Part shown: in pieces, positions 31,784 to 42,705 of the stretch
How positions within the stretch are numbered: position 1 is the first letter of the stretch
Layout of the letters: each line of letters begins with the position of its first letter
Source: Oxyruncus cristatus
Lineage: Eukaryota > Chordata > Aves > Passeriformes > Cotingidae
Assembly: GCA_013399855.1 (NCBI GenBank)
Contig: VXAY01004338.1
Coordinates: 171,837 to 235,836 of the forward strand
DNA: 64,000 nt
Reading direction: 5' to 3'
Program-made: the position numbers and the translations under genes
The notes under the pieces: generated by a model
Database searches by the model: none
What the model saw: only the letters and a program-made list of their open reading frames with translations
Told to the model about the DNA's origin: nothing

Positions 31784-32055
31784 ACCGTAGAATCATAAAC
31801 TCATGGGATGGGGCAGCCACAGCTTCTCTGGGAAACCTGTGCCAGGGCCTCGCCACCTTCCCAGCCAGGAATTCCTCCCCAATATCCCATCTGGCGGTGG
31901 GAAACTATTCCCTGTCCATTGTCACTCCCGGGCTTTTTCCCAAGTCCCTCCACAGTGTTCTTGGAGCCCCTTTAGGCCCTGGAAGGGGCTCCGAGGTCTC
32001 CCTGGAGCCTCCTCCTCTCCAGCTGAACACCCCCAGCTCTCCCAGCCTGTGTGTC
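31784..32055 (-). mobile_element. CR1 LINE 3' region with internal deletion
   Basis: Reverse CR1 in which the tip (ACCGTAGAATCATAAACTCA) is joined directly to GGATGGGGCAGCCACAGCTT. The usual 110-130 bp between them (GGTTGGAAGGGACC through the first CACTTCCAGG) is missing. After the junction it is colinear through CAACATCCC-type blocks to CCCAGCTCTCCCAGCCTG. Confidence 0.92.
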
Positions 32056-32688
32056 TGGGTAACATCATTCCTGCAGATATCTCCAAACCTCCCCTTCCGT
32101 TTGGAAGCTGCTTGGAGCTCCTCTGGGAGAGCTGCCTTGGGAGCTGTGTAACAGCCCAGATAACCCCGTGGAGCAGAACGTGCTCTGGGATGACCTAGAA
32201 ATCACTCCTGCTGGTAAGGAGCACGTCCTCCGTGTGTGCACTCAGCTACATTTCACTGGTGCAGCAGGCAGAGAAACCCGGAATGGAGAAGTTGGTCCTT
32301 TAAAAGTCAATTTCTGCGTGCGTTTAACCATAAAAGCAACATCTGCTCTGCTAAATGCAGGTGTTTTATATCCCTGTCATTAATTGGAGGGGACATTATG
32401 TCAGCGCACATCAACAGGGAAAGTTGGGGGAAGTGCCACTTATCTCTGGTGCTGTCATTAATCAGCTCCTTTCACCGCGGTGCCCACACTGCTGCTGTCT
32501 GGGGCTCTGTCAGACCCCCTCGGTGCTTTCCTTCTCTTTTTGGCGGTCTGGGATTACAGGTCTGGAATACTGACACACATAGTGGTCATCGAGGAGGGGG
32601 CCCTCACCAGGCAAACACCCCTCGTTTTGTGGAACACAGATTGTGGATCCAGCCGGGGACTCCACAGGAGCGATCTGGGACACGGAGA
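32056..32688. other. Single-copy noncoding DNA
   Basis: Short AT-rich piece with CTGTCATTAATTGGAGG near 32376. Nothing else is recognised. Confidence 0.42.
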
Positions 32689-32848
32689 CCATGGAATGGT
32701 TTGGGTTGGAAGGGATTTTAGGGATCATCTCACTCCAACCACATGCCATGAGCAGGGACACCTTCCATAGCCCAAGTTATTCCAGTCTGGCCCTGGACAT
32801 GCCCAGGGATGGGGCAGCCACAGCTTCTCTGGGCAGCCTGTGCCACTG
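32689..32848 (-). mobile_element. CR1 LINE 3' end fragment
   Basis: Reverse CR1: CCATGGAATGGTTTGGGTTG, GAAGGGATTTTAGGGATCAT, CATGCCATGAGCAGGGACAC, GATGGGGCAGCCACAGCTTC in order. The terminal ATCATAGAATC units are absent. Confidence 0.94.
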
Positions 32849-33059
32849 TGGAAGAGGCTGTGCCCTGGCACCAGGTGGGTGCCCAGGGAACCCATCGGTT
32901 GCCTGGACACTGGAGCAGGAGGAGGTGGAGCAGCATTCCCCAGGGCTGCAGAGCGAGGATCACCCCCTCCAGCGGGGCCATCCCTGACAGGACGGGCAGT
33001 GCACGTGGCAAACAGCCCGTCTGCAGCCTCAGCTGATGGGAACTGGGAGTCAAACAAAT
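32849..33059. other. Short single-copy gap
   Basis: Nothing recognised. Confidence 0.45.
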
Positions 33060-33620
33060 TGAGTGTGACAGAAAAAAAGTGAAGTCTTCAATGGATTTGC
33101 TTCCCGAGAATTACACCAAGTCAAGTATCCTATTAAGTTCAAGAGAATTACATTTTCCATGCTCCAGCGAGAGACAGGGGCCCTTTAGAAAATAATAATG
33201 AACCGCTTTTTTCCCCGCCTTCATTTACATACCTTTGATAAATTACTGTAACCAGATTAGGGAGATAAAATAACTAGTCTATTAATTACAATGATTATTA
33301 TTTAATAGAAAATGGGATTGTGGGCGCTGTGGATGGGAAAAGGGAAGCTTAGCAATGCATTATATGGATGTGGTGGTTTATCTTTAAGAGTAAGATAAGT
33401 GTCCAGCTCTTTCTGCAATCTAAAGAGTATGTTCATTACCTGGGCAAGATTTATAAGTATAATTGAGTGTAATATTTTAAAACTCTTTGCCTTATTTCGT
33501 GGTGGACAAGGCAGGGCAGCTGCTGTAATTAAGCTGGGTAAATTCCTCCATGAAGTTGTCTATCGAGGGTCCCATTTGTGAGGAACACACTTCCTTATTT
33601 TAACAGTTTGGGGGATTATA
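33060..33620. promoter_or_regulatory. Large AT-rich island, candidate conserved noncoding element
   Basis: About 560 bp without repeats. It has CTTTGATAAATTACTG (TCF/LEF-like CTTTGAT), CTATTAATTACAATGATTA, TAGCAATGCATTATATGG, TTTATCTTTAAGAGTAAG and CTGTAATTAAGCTGGG. GATA-type cores (AGATAAAA, AGATAAGT) recur. No frame longer than about 60 codons. Confidence 0.5.
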
Positions 33621-33711
33621 TAACTACTGTCCTGCTTGAGCTGAAGTGTGGGGGGGTGAAGTGATTTACATCTGTCTGTGCATTTCGTGTGTGTTTTATA
33701 CAAACCAACCC

Positions 33712-34052
33712 CAGTGGGGCAGCAAGACCAGGGCAGGAATTGTCCCTGTGTGCTCAGCAGTGCTGAGGCCTCATCTGGAGTCCGGGGGCAGTTCTGGGCC
33801 CCTCAGACAAGAGAGGCCTTGGGGGGGCTGGAGCATGTGCAGGGAAGGGAATGGAGCTGGGAAGGGGCTGAGGGAGCTGAGGGGGCTCAGCCTGGAGAAA
33901 AGGAGGCTCGGGGGGACCTGATGGAGCCGGCAGGGGGGGTTCGGGCTCTGCTCCCAGGGGACAAGGGACAGGAGGAGAGGGAACGGCCTCCAGCTGTGCC
34001 GGGGAGGTCAGGTTGGACATCAGGAGGAATTTCCACATGGAAAGGGTGCAAT
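33712..34052 (+). mobile_element. CR1 LINE internal region lacking its 3' tip
   Basis: Sense CR1 reaching further 5' than most copies: GCTGAGGCCTCATCTGGAGT, GCAGTTCTGGGCCCCTCAGA, GGGAGCTGAGGGGGCTCAGC, CTGGAGAAAAGGAGGCTCGG, GGAACGGCCTCCAGCTGTGC and GTCAGGTTGGACATCAGGAG. It stops before the last 200 bp or so. CR1 copies are normally cut at the 5' end, so loss of the 3' end is unusual. Confidence 0.93.
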
Positions 34053-34090
34053 ATGTTCTGCAGGGTGCCTGGGCCCCAGGGGCCAAGGAG

Positions 34091-34139
34091 GGGCCCGGGG
34101 ATGGATGTGGGCCCGGGGATGGATGTGGGCACGGGGAGG
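34091..34139. repeat. 18-bp G-rich tandem repeat, about 2.7 copies
   Basis: Unit GGGCCCGGGGATGGATGT at 34091-34108 and 34109-34126 (identical), then a partial GGGCACGGGGAGG. The GGG/GGGG runs with short loops could form a G-quadruplex. Confidence 0.92.
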
Positions 34140-34319
34140 GGTCGCTGCCGCAGCTCCTGCTCAGGGAGCGTCTCCCGCTCTCGGGCAGAGCCTTTACCTG
34201 CCACTGGAAAAGGGAATGAAAGATAAATGGCAACATCTGCGCCCGCACATGCGGCGGTGGCAGGGGAGGCTAAATGCTAAGTAGAGCACGAGACGTGTCT
34301 GGCAGAGGCACCTATGCAT
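34140..34319. other. Short single-copy gap
   Basis: Nothing recognised. Confidence 0.4.
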
Positions 34320-34480
34320 AAAATGAGCCTTCCCGCAGCGCCCGGAGCTGTGTCCATCCCCAGCCTCCCGCAGCGCCTGCCCGCTCCCTCGGGAGCCTCC
34401 CGGGCCTCCCCAGCCCGCGGCCGGCCCGGCCCGGGCCGGGTGCCCCTCTCCTGCCTCCCTGCCTGCTGCCAGGGAGCCGC
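34320..34480. promoter_or_regulatory. CpG-rich patch, possible small CpG island
   Basis: At least 16 CpG in about 130 bp, with nested GC palindromes such as CGGCCGGCCCGGCCCGGGCC. A 116-codon + frame crosses it, but its Pro/Ser/Ala/Arg make-up reflects GC content. No splice or domain evidence. Confidence 0.4.
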
Positions 34481-36419
34481 TGTCACCTTTCCCGGCGCTG
34501 GGCTCGTGTCTCACATCTCCCGTTCACACTCCGGGCATCCATCATCCTCCTCAGCCCCGCCGCCGGAACTTCTCCCGGCATCTGTCAGCTCACCGGTTCC
34601 GTCTCGGCTTTCTTTTTTGGGCAGAACACGCCCCGGGCTGGGAGCGGAGCCTCTTGATTTATAACCCCCCCGGCCTGGGTGGCTCTTTTTCCAGCAGGTC
34701 GGGCAGCCGCTCTCCCGGCCCGTGGGTGAGCTGAGCGCGGGTGTTCTCAGCTTCTCTGTCACATCTGCTTTCAGTCACACATCTGGCAGGCAGCAGCCAG
34801 CCATTCCATCTATTTTCCCCGAGTGCTGCTGCCTCGCCTGCAGCCGGAGGAAGGGGAGGTCAGGCGGGAGCAGCTCCCTGACAGCCCCGAGATGGCTCAG
34901 TGCGGCCGCTTCCCAACATTCATCAGAACTGCCAGTAATTAACTCCCTGGCCGCTTTGCCCTACGGCCTGTGCTTGGACCGGCGACCAGAGCGCCGGGAT
35001 GCTGGGATAACCACAGCTGGATGGCAGCTGGATCACTGCTGCCCCCCAGCATGGGGCTGGTCCTCACAGGAATGCCGAGCTCCCGGCCTGGACACCCCGA
35101 GCAGCCCCAGCTCTCCCATTCCAACCACTGGGGAATAGAAACAACCACCTGTCAGGTCTGATTACCTGGTATATCCCACCAGAGACTGGATTCCCTATTA
35201 AAGGGCACTGGAATTCCCTACATCGGGTAATGGAATGACAATTAAATGCTCCATGGATTATCAAAATACTCCTGTGGCAATGGGGAGAAATAAAGGATAA
35301 CCCCAGACAGCCCCATCACAGAATGAGCTCCTGAGCAGAGTTTTGCTTTGGTTTTTGTCATTCACTGCAACACCTTCCCTCTCTCCAGCACTCACCTGCT
35401 CTCCCTCTGCCTGGCTGGAGCTGGGCACACTCCAGCTGGGCACTTGTTTCCATCCCTGTCCATGAAGATGCTGCAGAAAGGACAGGATGGTGGCAGGACA
35501 GGGCTTCTGATTGTTTTTAGCCTGAAAAAAAAGTACATTTTGTAATTTATTTAAAACCACAGAAATAATACACATGGACTGAACGAGCTCGGAGTCTGCA
35601 ATTTTCCCTCCGTTACTCATTCCTACATATGTGGAGAAGAAAGGCAGGATAAACTGGAAAACCATGTGAGACACAGCAGAGTAGTCCCTAAGCCCAGCAG
35701 GATTTAATAAGGATGAAGTTAATGCACTTAATAGGTTCTGCAGTAGCTGAGCTGAACCCCTGTAATGTGCCATCCCTGCTTATGGATCAAACAGGGAGCC
35801 CTGACCCTCTTTCCCACTAAATACATTTCGCACACAACTTCCAACCCCAGAAATTCCTTCAAGGAATTGCTGATCAGCACGATGCCACCAGAAATCAAGA
35901 GTAGTGGTGGTTAATAATAAACCAGGCAGAGTGGAAAGAACAGATTGCATCGGAATTACTGTTTTTCCTGAGATTTGGGGGCTGGGGGGGGCTGGTTTGG
36001 GTTTGTCGCCGTTGTTTTAGCTGATGGATCCCAGCTGGGACTATAAATTGGTGTGTGTGGAGCTATTTCCCTCCCTGACTGTGCATCCTTTGGGATGCTT
36101 TAGCAGATAACAGCATTGCTCACAGTCACAGAGTCAAACACACAGGAAGTCCTGGCAAAAAGCTTTGTCCCTGTCCTGCTCCTGTGTTACAGAGAGGTTT
36201 TCCATTAAAAAAGAGACACTGGGATGAGCTTTGCTGGCTCCTCATGATCAGGTTAGAGCAGCTGCATGAGAACCACATCTTTTGCCACCCACAGGTATCC
36301 AGAGGGACATCCCTCCCTGGCTGGGCCATTTTCCATGGATACCTCCCAGCCACAGAACATGACCAGGGCATGGAGGCAACACCTCGGGAATTATTTCACC
36401 AACAAAACCTCCTAATGGT
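34481..36419. other. Single-copy noncoding DNA
   Basis: GC-rich to about 35000, then mixed. A G-rich GGGGGCTGGGGGGGGCTGG tract lies at about 35979-35997. A 170-codon minus frame (35261-35773) has no recognisable resemblance. Confidence 0.42.
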
Positions 36420-36572
36420 GGAATCCCAGAATCCCAGACTGGTTTGGGTGGGAAGGGACTGTACACCTCATCTCATTCCAGCCCTGCCATGGGCAGGGAC
36501 ACCTCCCTTTATCCCAGGTTGCTGCAGCCTGGCCCTGGGCACTTCCAGGGGTGGGGAATCCATCACCAAATT
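36420..36572 (-). mobile_element. CR1 LINE 3' end fragment
   Basis: Reverse CR1: GAATCCCAGAATCCCAGACT, GGTTTGGGTGGGAAGGGACT, GCCATGGGCAGGGACACCTC, CACTTCCAGGGGTGGGGAAT. Confidence 0.93.
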
Positions 36573-36959
36573 CCAACTGCCACAGGGGTGATGGGACTCT
36601 TGCGGAGCTCCCAGCGGCCCAGATCTGGCACCAGTGACAGGAATTTGGGAAACCCCAAAAATAGGGATGCAAATTGAGGGGATCCAGGATTTACCTGTGG
36701 TCATCCTGAGGGTTAAATGAGATAATCCATCATACAAATCATATATAAAGACAAAACTGCCAGTTCCAGCATTTCCTTGGGGCCAGTAATGGGGTTCCTC
36801 TCAGGGAGATGTGATGCAAGAACATCCAGGTACCTCTGGATTTCAAACAAACAGAAAATTCCCTGCTCTCATTAAGGAAAAGGGTGGAAATACGGAGGGA
36901 AAGTGCTGGGAGAGGAGTGTGTGTGTGTGTTAGTTTATACCCCACTTTAACTAACAAGC
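36573..36959. other. Single-copy noncoding DNA
   Basis: A short (GT)7 run lies at about 36918-36931. Nothing else is recognised. Confidence 0.45.
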
Positions 36960-37220
36960 CATGATCTTCTCCAGAACAGTAGATAAAACGGGAAATGAAA
37001 TATAGGGCAATAATTGTGACACGGAGGCGAAGTCGCTGCGTTTAATATATTCCTTTTGCGAGCAGATAGGCCATAACATGACAATAATGAAATATAAATG
37101 ACCGACATAAAAAAAAAGATAAAATCAGGTAATTACCGAAGCGTCAGTTCTTTACAAAATAATTGGTAATGACCTTTGATAAAGAAATCACTTCTGTGAT
37201 ATTGCTGACAGCACCATTTC
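36960..37220. promoter_or_regulatory. AT-rich island, candidate conserved noncoding element
   Basis: Contains AGGGCAATAATTGTGAC, GCGTTTAATATATTCC, CAGGTAATTACCG (palindromic GGTAATTACC), AATAATTGGTAATGACC and CCTTTGATAAAGAAATC (TCF/LEF-like). Unlike most islands it also carries CpGs. Confidence 0.45.
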
Positions 37221-38739
37221 CAGCGCCGGGAACACGCAGCAGCTGGCTCGCAATCAGGGAAGAGGCTGCTGGGATGAGCCGGCACCAGGGCAAGGGGGGA
37301 TTTACCACCCCAAGGCTGTTTGTGGGGTGAGTGCGGTGGGACCCAAACCTGCAGCTCCCAGTGGAACCTGCGCCAGGGGACCTTTGGGTTCATCAGGAAA
37401 AGGCTCTTCCCCTGGAGGGTGGCTGGGCACTGACCAGGCTCCCCAGGCCGGCCCTGACCCCTCCATCCCCACTGCCGAGGGGTCAGCCCTGCCTCCAAAG
37501 CACCGTGTCGAGGGTGGGATGGCACTTCCATATCCCCTGCCCTCCTGGATGATCCCTGGCAGCAGGAGCTCCTGTGGGACCCCGGCTCGCTCCAGGCAGG
37601 CTGGATCACGAGCTCAGATGGAAATGACTTGTGATTCCTCCCAGTCTGGCTGAGGCTGCAAACAACAGGCTGCAAATGTCACAGGCAGGCTCCCCCTGTA
37701 CATGCTTCCCCTGGAAAAACTTGGGAGGAGTGCAGGCATGGGGCGGAGGAGGTGGCAGGAGCATCCCTAAGGAGCTGCCCGGCTTGGAGGAGTGACAGGG
37801 CCCCTCTGCAGGCAGCCCCAGCTGCAGTGGCAGAGCTGCTCCCCGGGTTTCATTCCTTACTGATCGTCTCAATGGGAAAACAAGGGAATAGTTGGTGTGC
37901 TCCAGGGGATGTGGATACCTCCACCTCAGGAGGAACCAACCACAGAGACCCCACGTTCCTGTGGCAAAGCGAGGGCAGGAGTGAGGCTCAGAGGCCGGGG
38001 TGACGGTGATACCTCACAGGAGCAGCGTGGGGATCACATCCCTCACAGAATGTGAGAGCCACACGAATATCAGAAAAATCAGGCTCATACTGGGATATTT
38101 CAGATTTCCCCAGATTGGGAAATGAACCAAAATGACATTATGGACAAGTTTATGCCTGACATGTGTTCTCTGCCCTGTGATTCCTCACGAGGATGCCCAG
38201 GAGGGCCAAGCTGGGTGGTGAGGCCATGCTTCCCACCGGGAATCCCAGCAGAGCCGGTTCAGGAGATGGAATTGTGCCACAAGGCTGAGGAACAGCTGCC
38301 GAGCAAAGCAGCATGACAAGATCAGCACATTTCCTGGAACAGGGAGGGGGAGCAGAAAGAACCCTCCGAATGTCCTGGCCTCTGCCGGAGCCGTGTTCCC
38401 AGCACTAAATCGCGCGGCTCAATGTGACAAACCTTGCAGCACTCCCACTCCCCTTCCCTTCCCCCAGCCCCACGGAGGGAGAAAGGATCTTCACACTTTT
38501 CCTAATACCAGCTGGTTCATTTATATTGCAGAAGTTTCCCGAGACAGTAAGTGACAGTGATATCCCAAACACGAGCTGAACCCGCTGCGCTTGCTGCCAC
38601 GCTGGGAAGCAGAACGTTGGCACAGAATCACCACAGCGGCCCCAGATTCCTGCAGGAAGCCTGGGAAACCCACCTGCCCCCCCCCAACCAGAGGCCACAA
38701 GACCCCTGTGGAAGCAGAAGGGATTCCTGCTCTGGGATT
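37221..38739. other. Single-copy noncoding DNA
   Basis: GC-richer stretch. A 180-codon minus frame (37133-37675) extends into the AT-rich island and is not supported. No repeats recognised. Confidence 0.42.
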
Positions 38740-38827
38740 GAGAGTTATTAAGGTTGAAAAAGACCTCCTAGACCACCCAGTCCAACCGTTCCCCCACTGC
38801 TTGGATGTCCCCGAGTGCCACATCCAC
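38740..38827 (-). mobile_element. CR1 LINE 3' end fragment (GGTTGAAAAAGACCTC subtype)
   Basis: Reverse CR1 tip TTATTAAGGTTGAAAAAGAC, then CTCCTAGACCACCCAGTCCA and CCGAGTGCCACATCCAC. It belongs to the subtype with AAAAAGACCTC rather than AAGGGACC. Confidence 0.88.
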
Positions 38828-40249
38828 AGACCCACACAAGGGACCTTGGGAGAGGGTGAACACTTTAGCGTTAAAAAATCCTGCTGCTAAAAAGATGTGG
38901 GGAAAAAAATTCCCTTTATTTCTTGGAGGGAAACACCAACCTACTTTTGGCCCTGTGCAGCTCCCTGGCAGGGAAGCTCCCTATGGAGAATCCCTACAGA
39001 GGATCCCTATGGAGCAGTGCCTGCTTTGTGTCACAGCCTGTGCCTTCCAGAACCAGGCAGGAAAAAGCTCCAGGAAAATCAGGTTTGCAGATGTTTGTGC
39101 TCTTCATTTGGTACTCAGAGCTGCTCCCAGTTCTCCACTTCTCCAGGTGAAAGAGAGGGAGCTCAGCTGCTCCAGCAGCTTTTCCTGTGCCGGTCCATGT
39201 TTATTAATTTCCAAGCTTTACACGCAGAGCCATCCTGGAATGTGGCAATTTCCTTGCTAATCTGGAATTGGGTGCAGGTTTGGAGCTGCTGCAGCTGGAG
39301 CAGAGTCTGGGCACCTAACTGGGGCTCTGTGGAGCAGCAGCTCCGGCTTTGTTGGCACCGGGAAGTGCATCCTGGGGACATCGGCACCGGGACCTGTCAG
39401 GGAGGGTCTGGAGTGTCATCAGCTGCCTCCATCAGCATTCCAATTGTTTTCCCTGCCCCTTGGAAGCCCAGCTGGTTACCACGATGTGCTAATTGCTTTT
39501 GTGCAAGTGGTGTCAGTGCTGGGATTGGACTTCCCAGTGCCAGACACGGTGTCCGGGCACATTCCCGGAGGTGGGAGTCAGTCTGGCTCCATCGCCACAC
39601 TGGATGCACAGATCCAGGGCTGGCACTGGACTCTGGGAATGGGTTTGGAGTGGGTGCTGGATGCAGCCTTACCAGGTGTCATGCCGAGGGCACCCACATA
39701 CAGATACTGGCGCCATTCCCGGGGAATCCTGTCTGGGCAGCAGCACCTCTGGCTCTTAATCCAGGGAAAGGAGAAGATCTGAATCCTGCATCACCAGAAA
39801 ACAAAGGAAAACAGGCAAATTAGAGATGCACAAACTGTTGTTGGAAAAAACTCTTTCTTTTTTTTGGTGCAATTTTCAGGATTAAGTGGGGGGTTTTAGG
39901 GATTCAGTAATGCTCCAGCCTTGCACTTCTGAAAACACCCCTGGTAAAACAGTCCAGCTTCAGAGGGATTAAATGCCCAAATATCACTGTCCATTTTCCC
40001 CTCTAAAGAATTAATTAATTTTAATTATTTTCAGACTTTTAATTTAATTTTTAATTATTTTCCAATTAAATACATATTTTTAAGTCAAAAATGCCTTGCT
40101 CCAACTGCTACCCGAGCTCTGTCTGGAAATCAGGAAGCTCATGACTTTGTGATCCTCCACTCTGAGTGCCTAAAACAGGGAAGGGGAGGAAGCATGGCTC
40201 CCATTTCCTTGTTAAAGAGGGGGGAAAAAAGGGAAAAACAGGTGCTTAA
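38828..40249. other. Single-copy DNA with a 308-codon open frame
   Basis: The + strand frame 38897-39823 (308 codons) lies outside CR1 and tandem repeats. Its translation is rich in Cys and Trp, has no recognised domain and overlaps other open frames on the same strand, so I do not annotate it as a gene. AT-rich simple sequence (TTAATTAATTTTAATTATTT) lies at 40011-40080. Confidence 0.35.
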
Positions 40250-40500
40250 AAATTTCCAAGGTGCAAAGCAAATGACAAGGCGCAGAGCGTTTCGTTGTTT
40301 GAATTTGGAATAAAAGGCAGATAATTAGGAAATTGGGAGTCTATTAATTTCCCAAATTTACTCAGGCACGAAGCACTGAGCTATGGTGATATTTGCTTAC
40401 CTCGTCATTATGCAAAAATATATTAGCTAATTATTTTGACTAATGCAATTAAGATATGCATATTTAGCATAAACTCCACAATAGAAACGTTCCAGTCAGC
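40250..40500. promoter_or_regulatory. AT-rich island with octamer-like elements
   Basis: Contains CTATTAATTTCCC, TCGTCATTATGCAAAAATAT, TTAGCTAATTATTTTGAC and AAGATATGCATATTTAGC (POU-like). It ends about 200 bp before a long reverse CR1 copy. Confidence 0.45.
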
Positions 40501-40705
40501 AGTTGCTGGGTTGCACTCATGGGCAGCAGAGAGGGAAAAGGGAAAAGGCTCCGTGTGGCTCCGATGGCAAACAGGAATATCGCTCCTGCTCTGCCCGGCA
40601 GTGGATCTGGCACAGGGATTAACTGACTTTGCAGCACGAGGTGGCACAATGGGCACTGGTGTTAGCTGTGGTAACAAGACACTCCAAGATATCAGCCTCC
40701 TTGCA
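40501..40705. other. Short single-copy gap
   Basis: Nothing recognised. Confidence 0.45.
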
Positions 40706-41112
40706 CAGAATCCCAGGATGGTTTGGGTTGGAAGGGATTTTGAGGATCATCCCATTTCACCCCCTGCCATGGGCAGAGACACCTTCCACTACCCCAGGTT
40801 ATTCCAGCCTGGCCTTGGACACTTCCAGGGATGGGGCAGCCACAGCTTTTCTGGGCAGCCTGTGCCAGGGCCTCTCCACCCTCACAGACAGGGATTCCTT
40901 CCCAAAATCACATCTGTCCCTGCCCTCTGGCCATGGGAGGTCATTCCCTGTGTCCTGTTCCTCCAGGCTCTTGTCCAAAGTCCTCTCCAACTCTCTTGGA
41001 GCCTCTTTAGGAAGTGGGAGGGGCTCTAAGGTCTCCCTGGAGCCTTGTCTTCTCCAGGCTGGACAATCCCAGCTCTCCCAGCTGTCTCCAGCCCTTGGAG
41101 CATCTCCGTGGC
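40706..41112 (-). mobile_element. CR1 LINE 3' region, about 400 bp
   Basis: The longest colinear CR1 piece. Reverse order blocks: AGAATCCCAGGATGGTTTGG, CCATGGGCAGAGACACCTTC, GGGATGGGGCAGCCACAGCT, CAGCCTGTGCCAGGGCCTCT, GCCCTCTGGCCATGGGAGGT, CTCTAAGGTCTCCCTGGAGC, CTTGTCTTCTCCAGGCTGGA, CAGCCCTTGGAGCATCTCCG. It supplies the first part of a spurious 517-codon frame. Confidence 0.96.
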
Positions 41113-42295
41113 ATTCCCTGGCTCTTTACTTTCATGGGATATCTTGGGATCCGCACTGGCTGCATCGATGTTCCCACACCGGGGGACATCCCCTCTCCTC
41201 GGGTGGGTCACAGCCCCACGTGCTCCTCCACGGTCCATCAGAACTCTGGGAAGCTGAGGGAGGCTTTTCCCAGGTTCCAGCTCCTCGTCCCCCACCACAG
41301 GCTGCCCTCTGCTTTTGCAGTGCTCCTGCTCATACAGCAGGAAGGGAAACTGCTTGGGATGCTCTGTGTTACATCCCAGGTGTCCTTGGTGGAAACCCCC
41401 GTGCTGGAGCAGGTTCCTCTGGGGTCAGGGCTGTCATTCCAACCCTGCCTCTCGCCACCCCAGAATAAAATCCTATCCCTGCATTTCCCAGTGGTTCCCA
41501 GCACTCCCAGCCGCAGGCTCAGCCCTCATTTGGGATCTCTGGGCTCCTGCCCTGCCGGGCACCCCCCATCCTCAGCCAGCCCCGTGCTGCCCTTTCCCGG
41601 AGCTCGGCGGGGATGTCGGGGCACGGGCTGCTGGAAGAGCTCCGCCACGGCGGCGGCACGGACTGGCAGCTCTCGGCTCTCAGCATTCCCAGTCTCCCAG
41701 CCCAGCGCAGTTCCAGGGCCGTGCCACATGCCGAGCGCTGGGATCGTCGGCTCCACGCTCGGCACGTGGGCTGGGAAACTTCCTCTCCTCTCACACGGAT
41801 CGCGTGAGCAGCACGATGCTCCCGAAGGATGGGAGGGAGCGGGGCCGGGGGAGGAATCCCTGTGTGCCTGCTTCCCTTCCTCTTCCAGCTCCACCAGCCT
41901 TGGGAGAGACCCAGGGCAAAGCCGGGGATATTTCAGTACCCAGCGGTCCAGATGTGATGGGCGGGATTGGGGAGTGGGTCTCGCGGGCCGTCCCGAGTGC
42001 CCGAGCACACTTCCGAGTGCCGCGGGGCAGGAAGGAGGAGCGGCAGTGCCGGGAGAGCGCCCCGCTGGAAGCTGGGGATGTTTGGGTGCGTCCCCGAGCC
42101 GCAGCTCCAGCTCCGGCGGGCACTGGCTGTGCTTCCAGTGGGGCTTGGCGGCTCCCGGGAAGCCATGTGGGCTGTCAAATGGCTTCTGCTGTATTTTGTT
42201 GCCCTTTCAAATATTTCTCCGAGAGTGGGATGTACCATCTGGTGGCCAATCTGGCTGTGTCTGGAACAGCGCGGCACCAGCGCGGCGCCCGTGGG
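41113..42295. other. GC-rich single-copy DNA without a supported gene
   Basis: CpG-richer from about 41530 to 42130. Frames of 517 (41014-42567) and 359 (41315-42394) codons overlap on the + strand, and frames above 110 codons lie opposite, as expected where stops are rare. At 42165 an ATG in good context starts a hydrophobic MWAVKWLLLYFVALS stretch resembling a signal peptide, but no clear donor site or matching exon follows. Confidence 0.4.
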
Positions 42296-42462
42296 TGCTC
42301 AGCACCCACAGCACCCACCCACAGCGCCCAGGCAGCACCCACTCAGCACCCACAGCACCCACCCACAGTGCCCAGCCAGCACCCACCCACATAACACAGC
42401 CAGCACCCAGCACCACCCAGCACCCAGAGCACCCGGCCAGCAGTCACCACAGCACCCATGCA
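42296..42462. repeat. CACCC-type minisatellite, about 165 bp
   Basis: Irregular tandem blocks built from AGCACCCACAGCACCCACCC, with GCGCCCAGGC, GTGCCCAGCC and ATAACACAGCC variants. It gives a His/Pro/Thr/Ser-rich repetitive translation in one + frame and Gly/Trp/Val-rich ones on the minus strand. Confidence 0.92.
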
Positions 42463-42649
42463 AGCACCCCTAGGCCGAGGGGCCAGCAGCATCAGCAGCG
42501 GGGTCGTTCCCAGGGAGTGATGCCCACCAGGCTCCGTGCTGGCGAAGAGGATGGTCACGTGCTCTGATCCCCCGCAGCAGGTCCAGCTCAGGGCTCCAGG
42601 ACCCTCCAGTCCCGGCAGGTCCATGGGCAGCTGTGGAGGCTGAGGGAGG
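42463..42649. other. Short single-copy gap
   Basis: Nothing recognised. Confidence 0.45.
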
Positions 42650-42705
42650 GGGGTGGTTGGAATGGCTGACCTTTAAAGGCCCCTTCCGACCCAAACTGTT
42701 CTATG
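42650..42705 (+). mobile_element. CR1 LINE 3' tip fragment, first of a tandem pair
   Basis: GGTTGGAATGGCTGACCTTT, AAAGGCCCCTTCCGACCCAA, ACTGTTCTATG is a sense CR1 3' end. It is followed at once by a second copy in the same direction. Confidence 0.88.

Noticed and set aside
41014..42567. 517-codon + strand open frame, longest in the window
   Set aside because: Its start is antisense CR1, its end is the CACCC minisatellite, several other frames are open over the same GC-rich bases, and no domain is recognisable.
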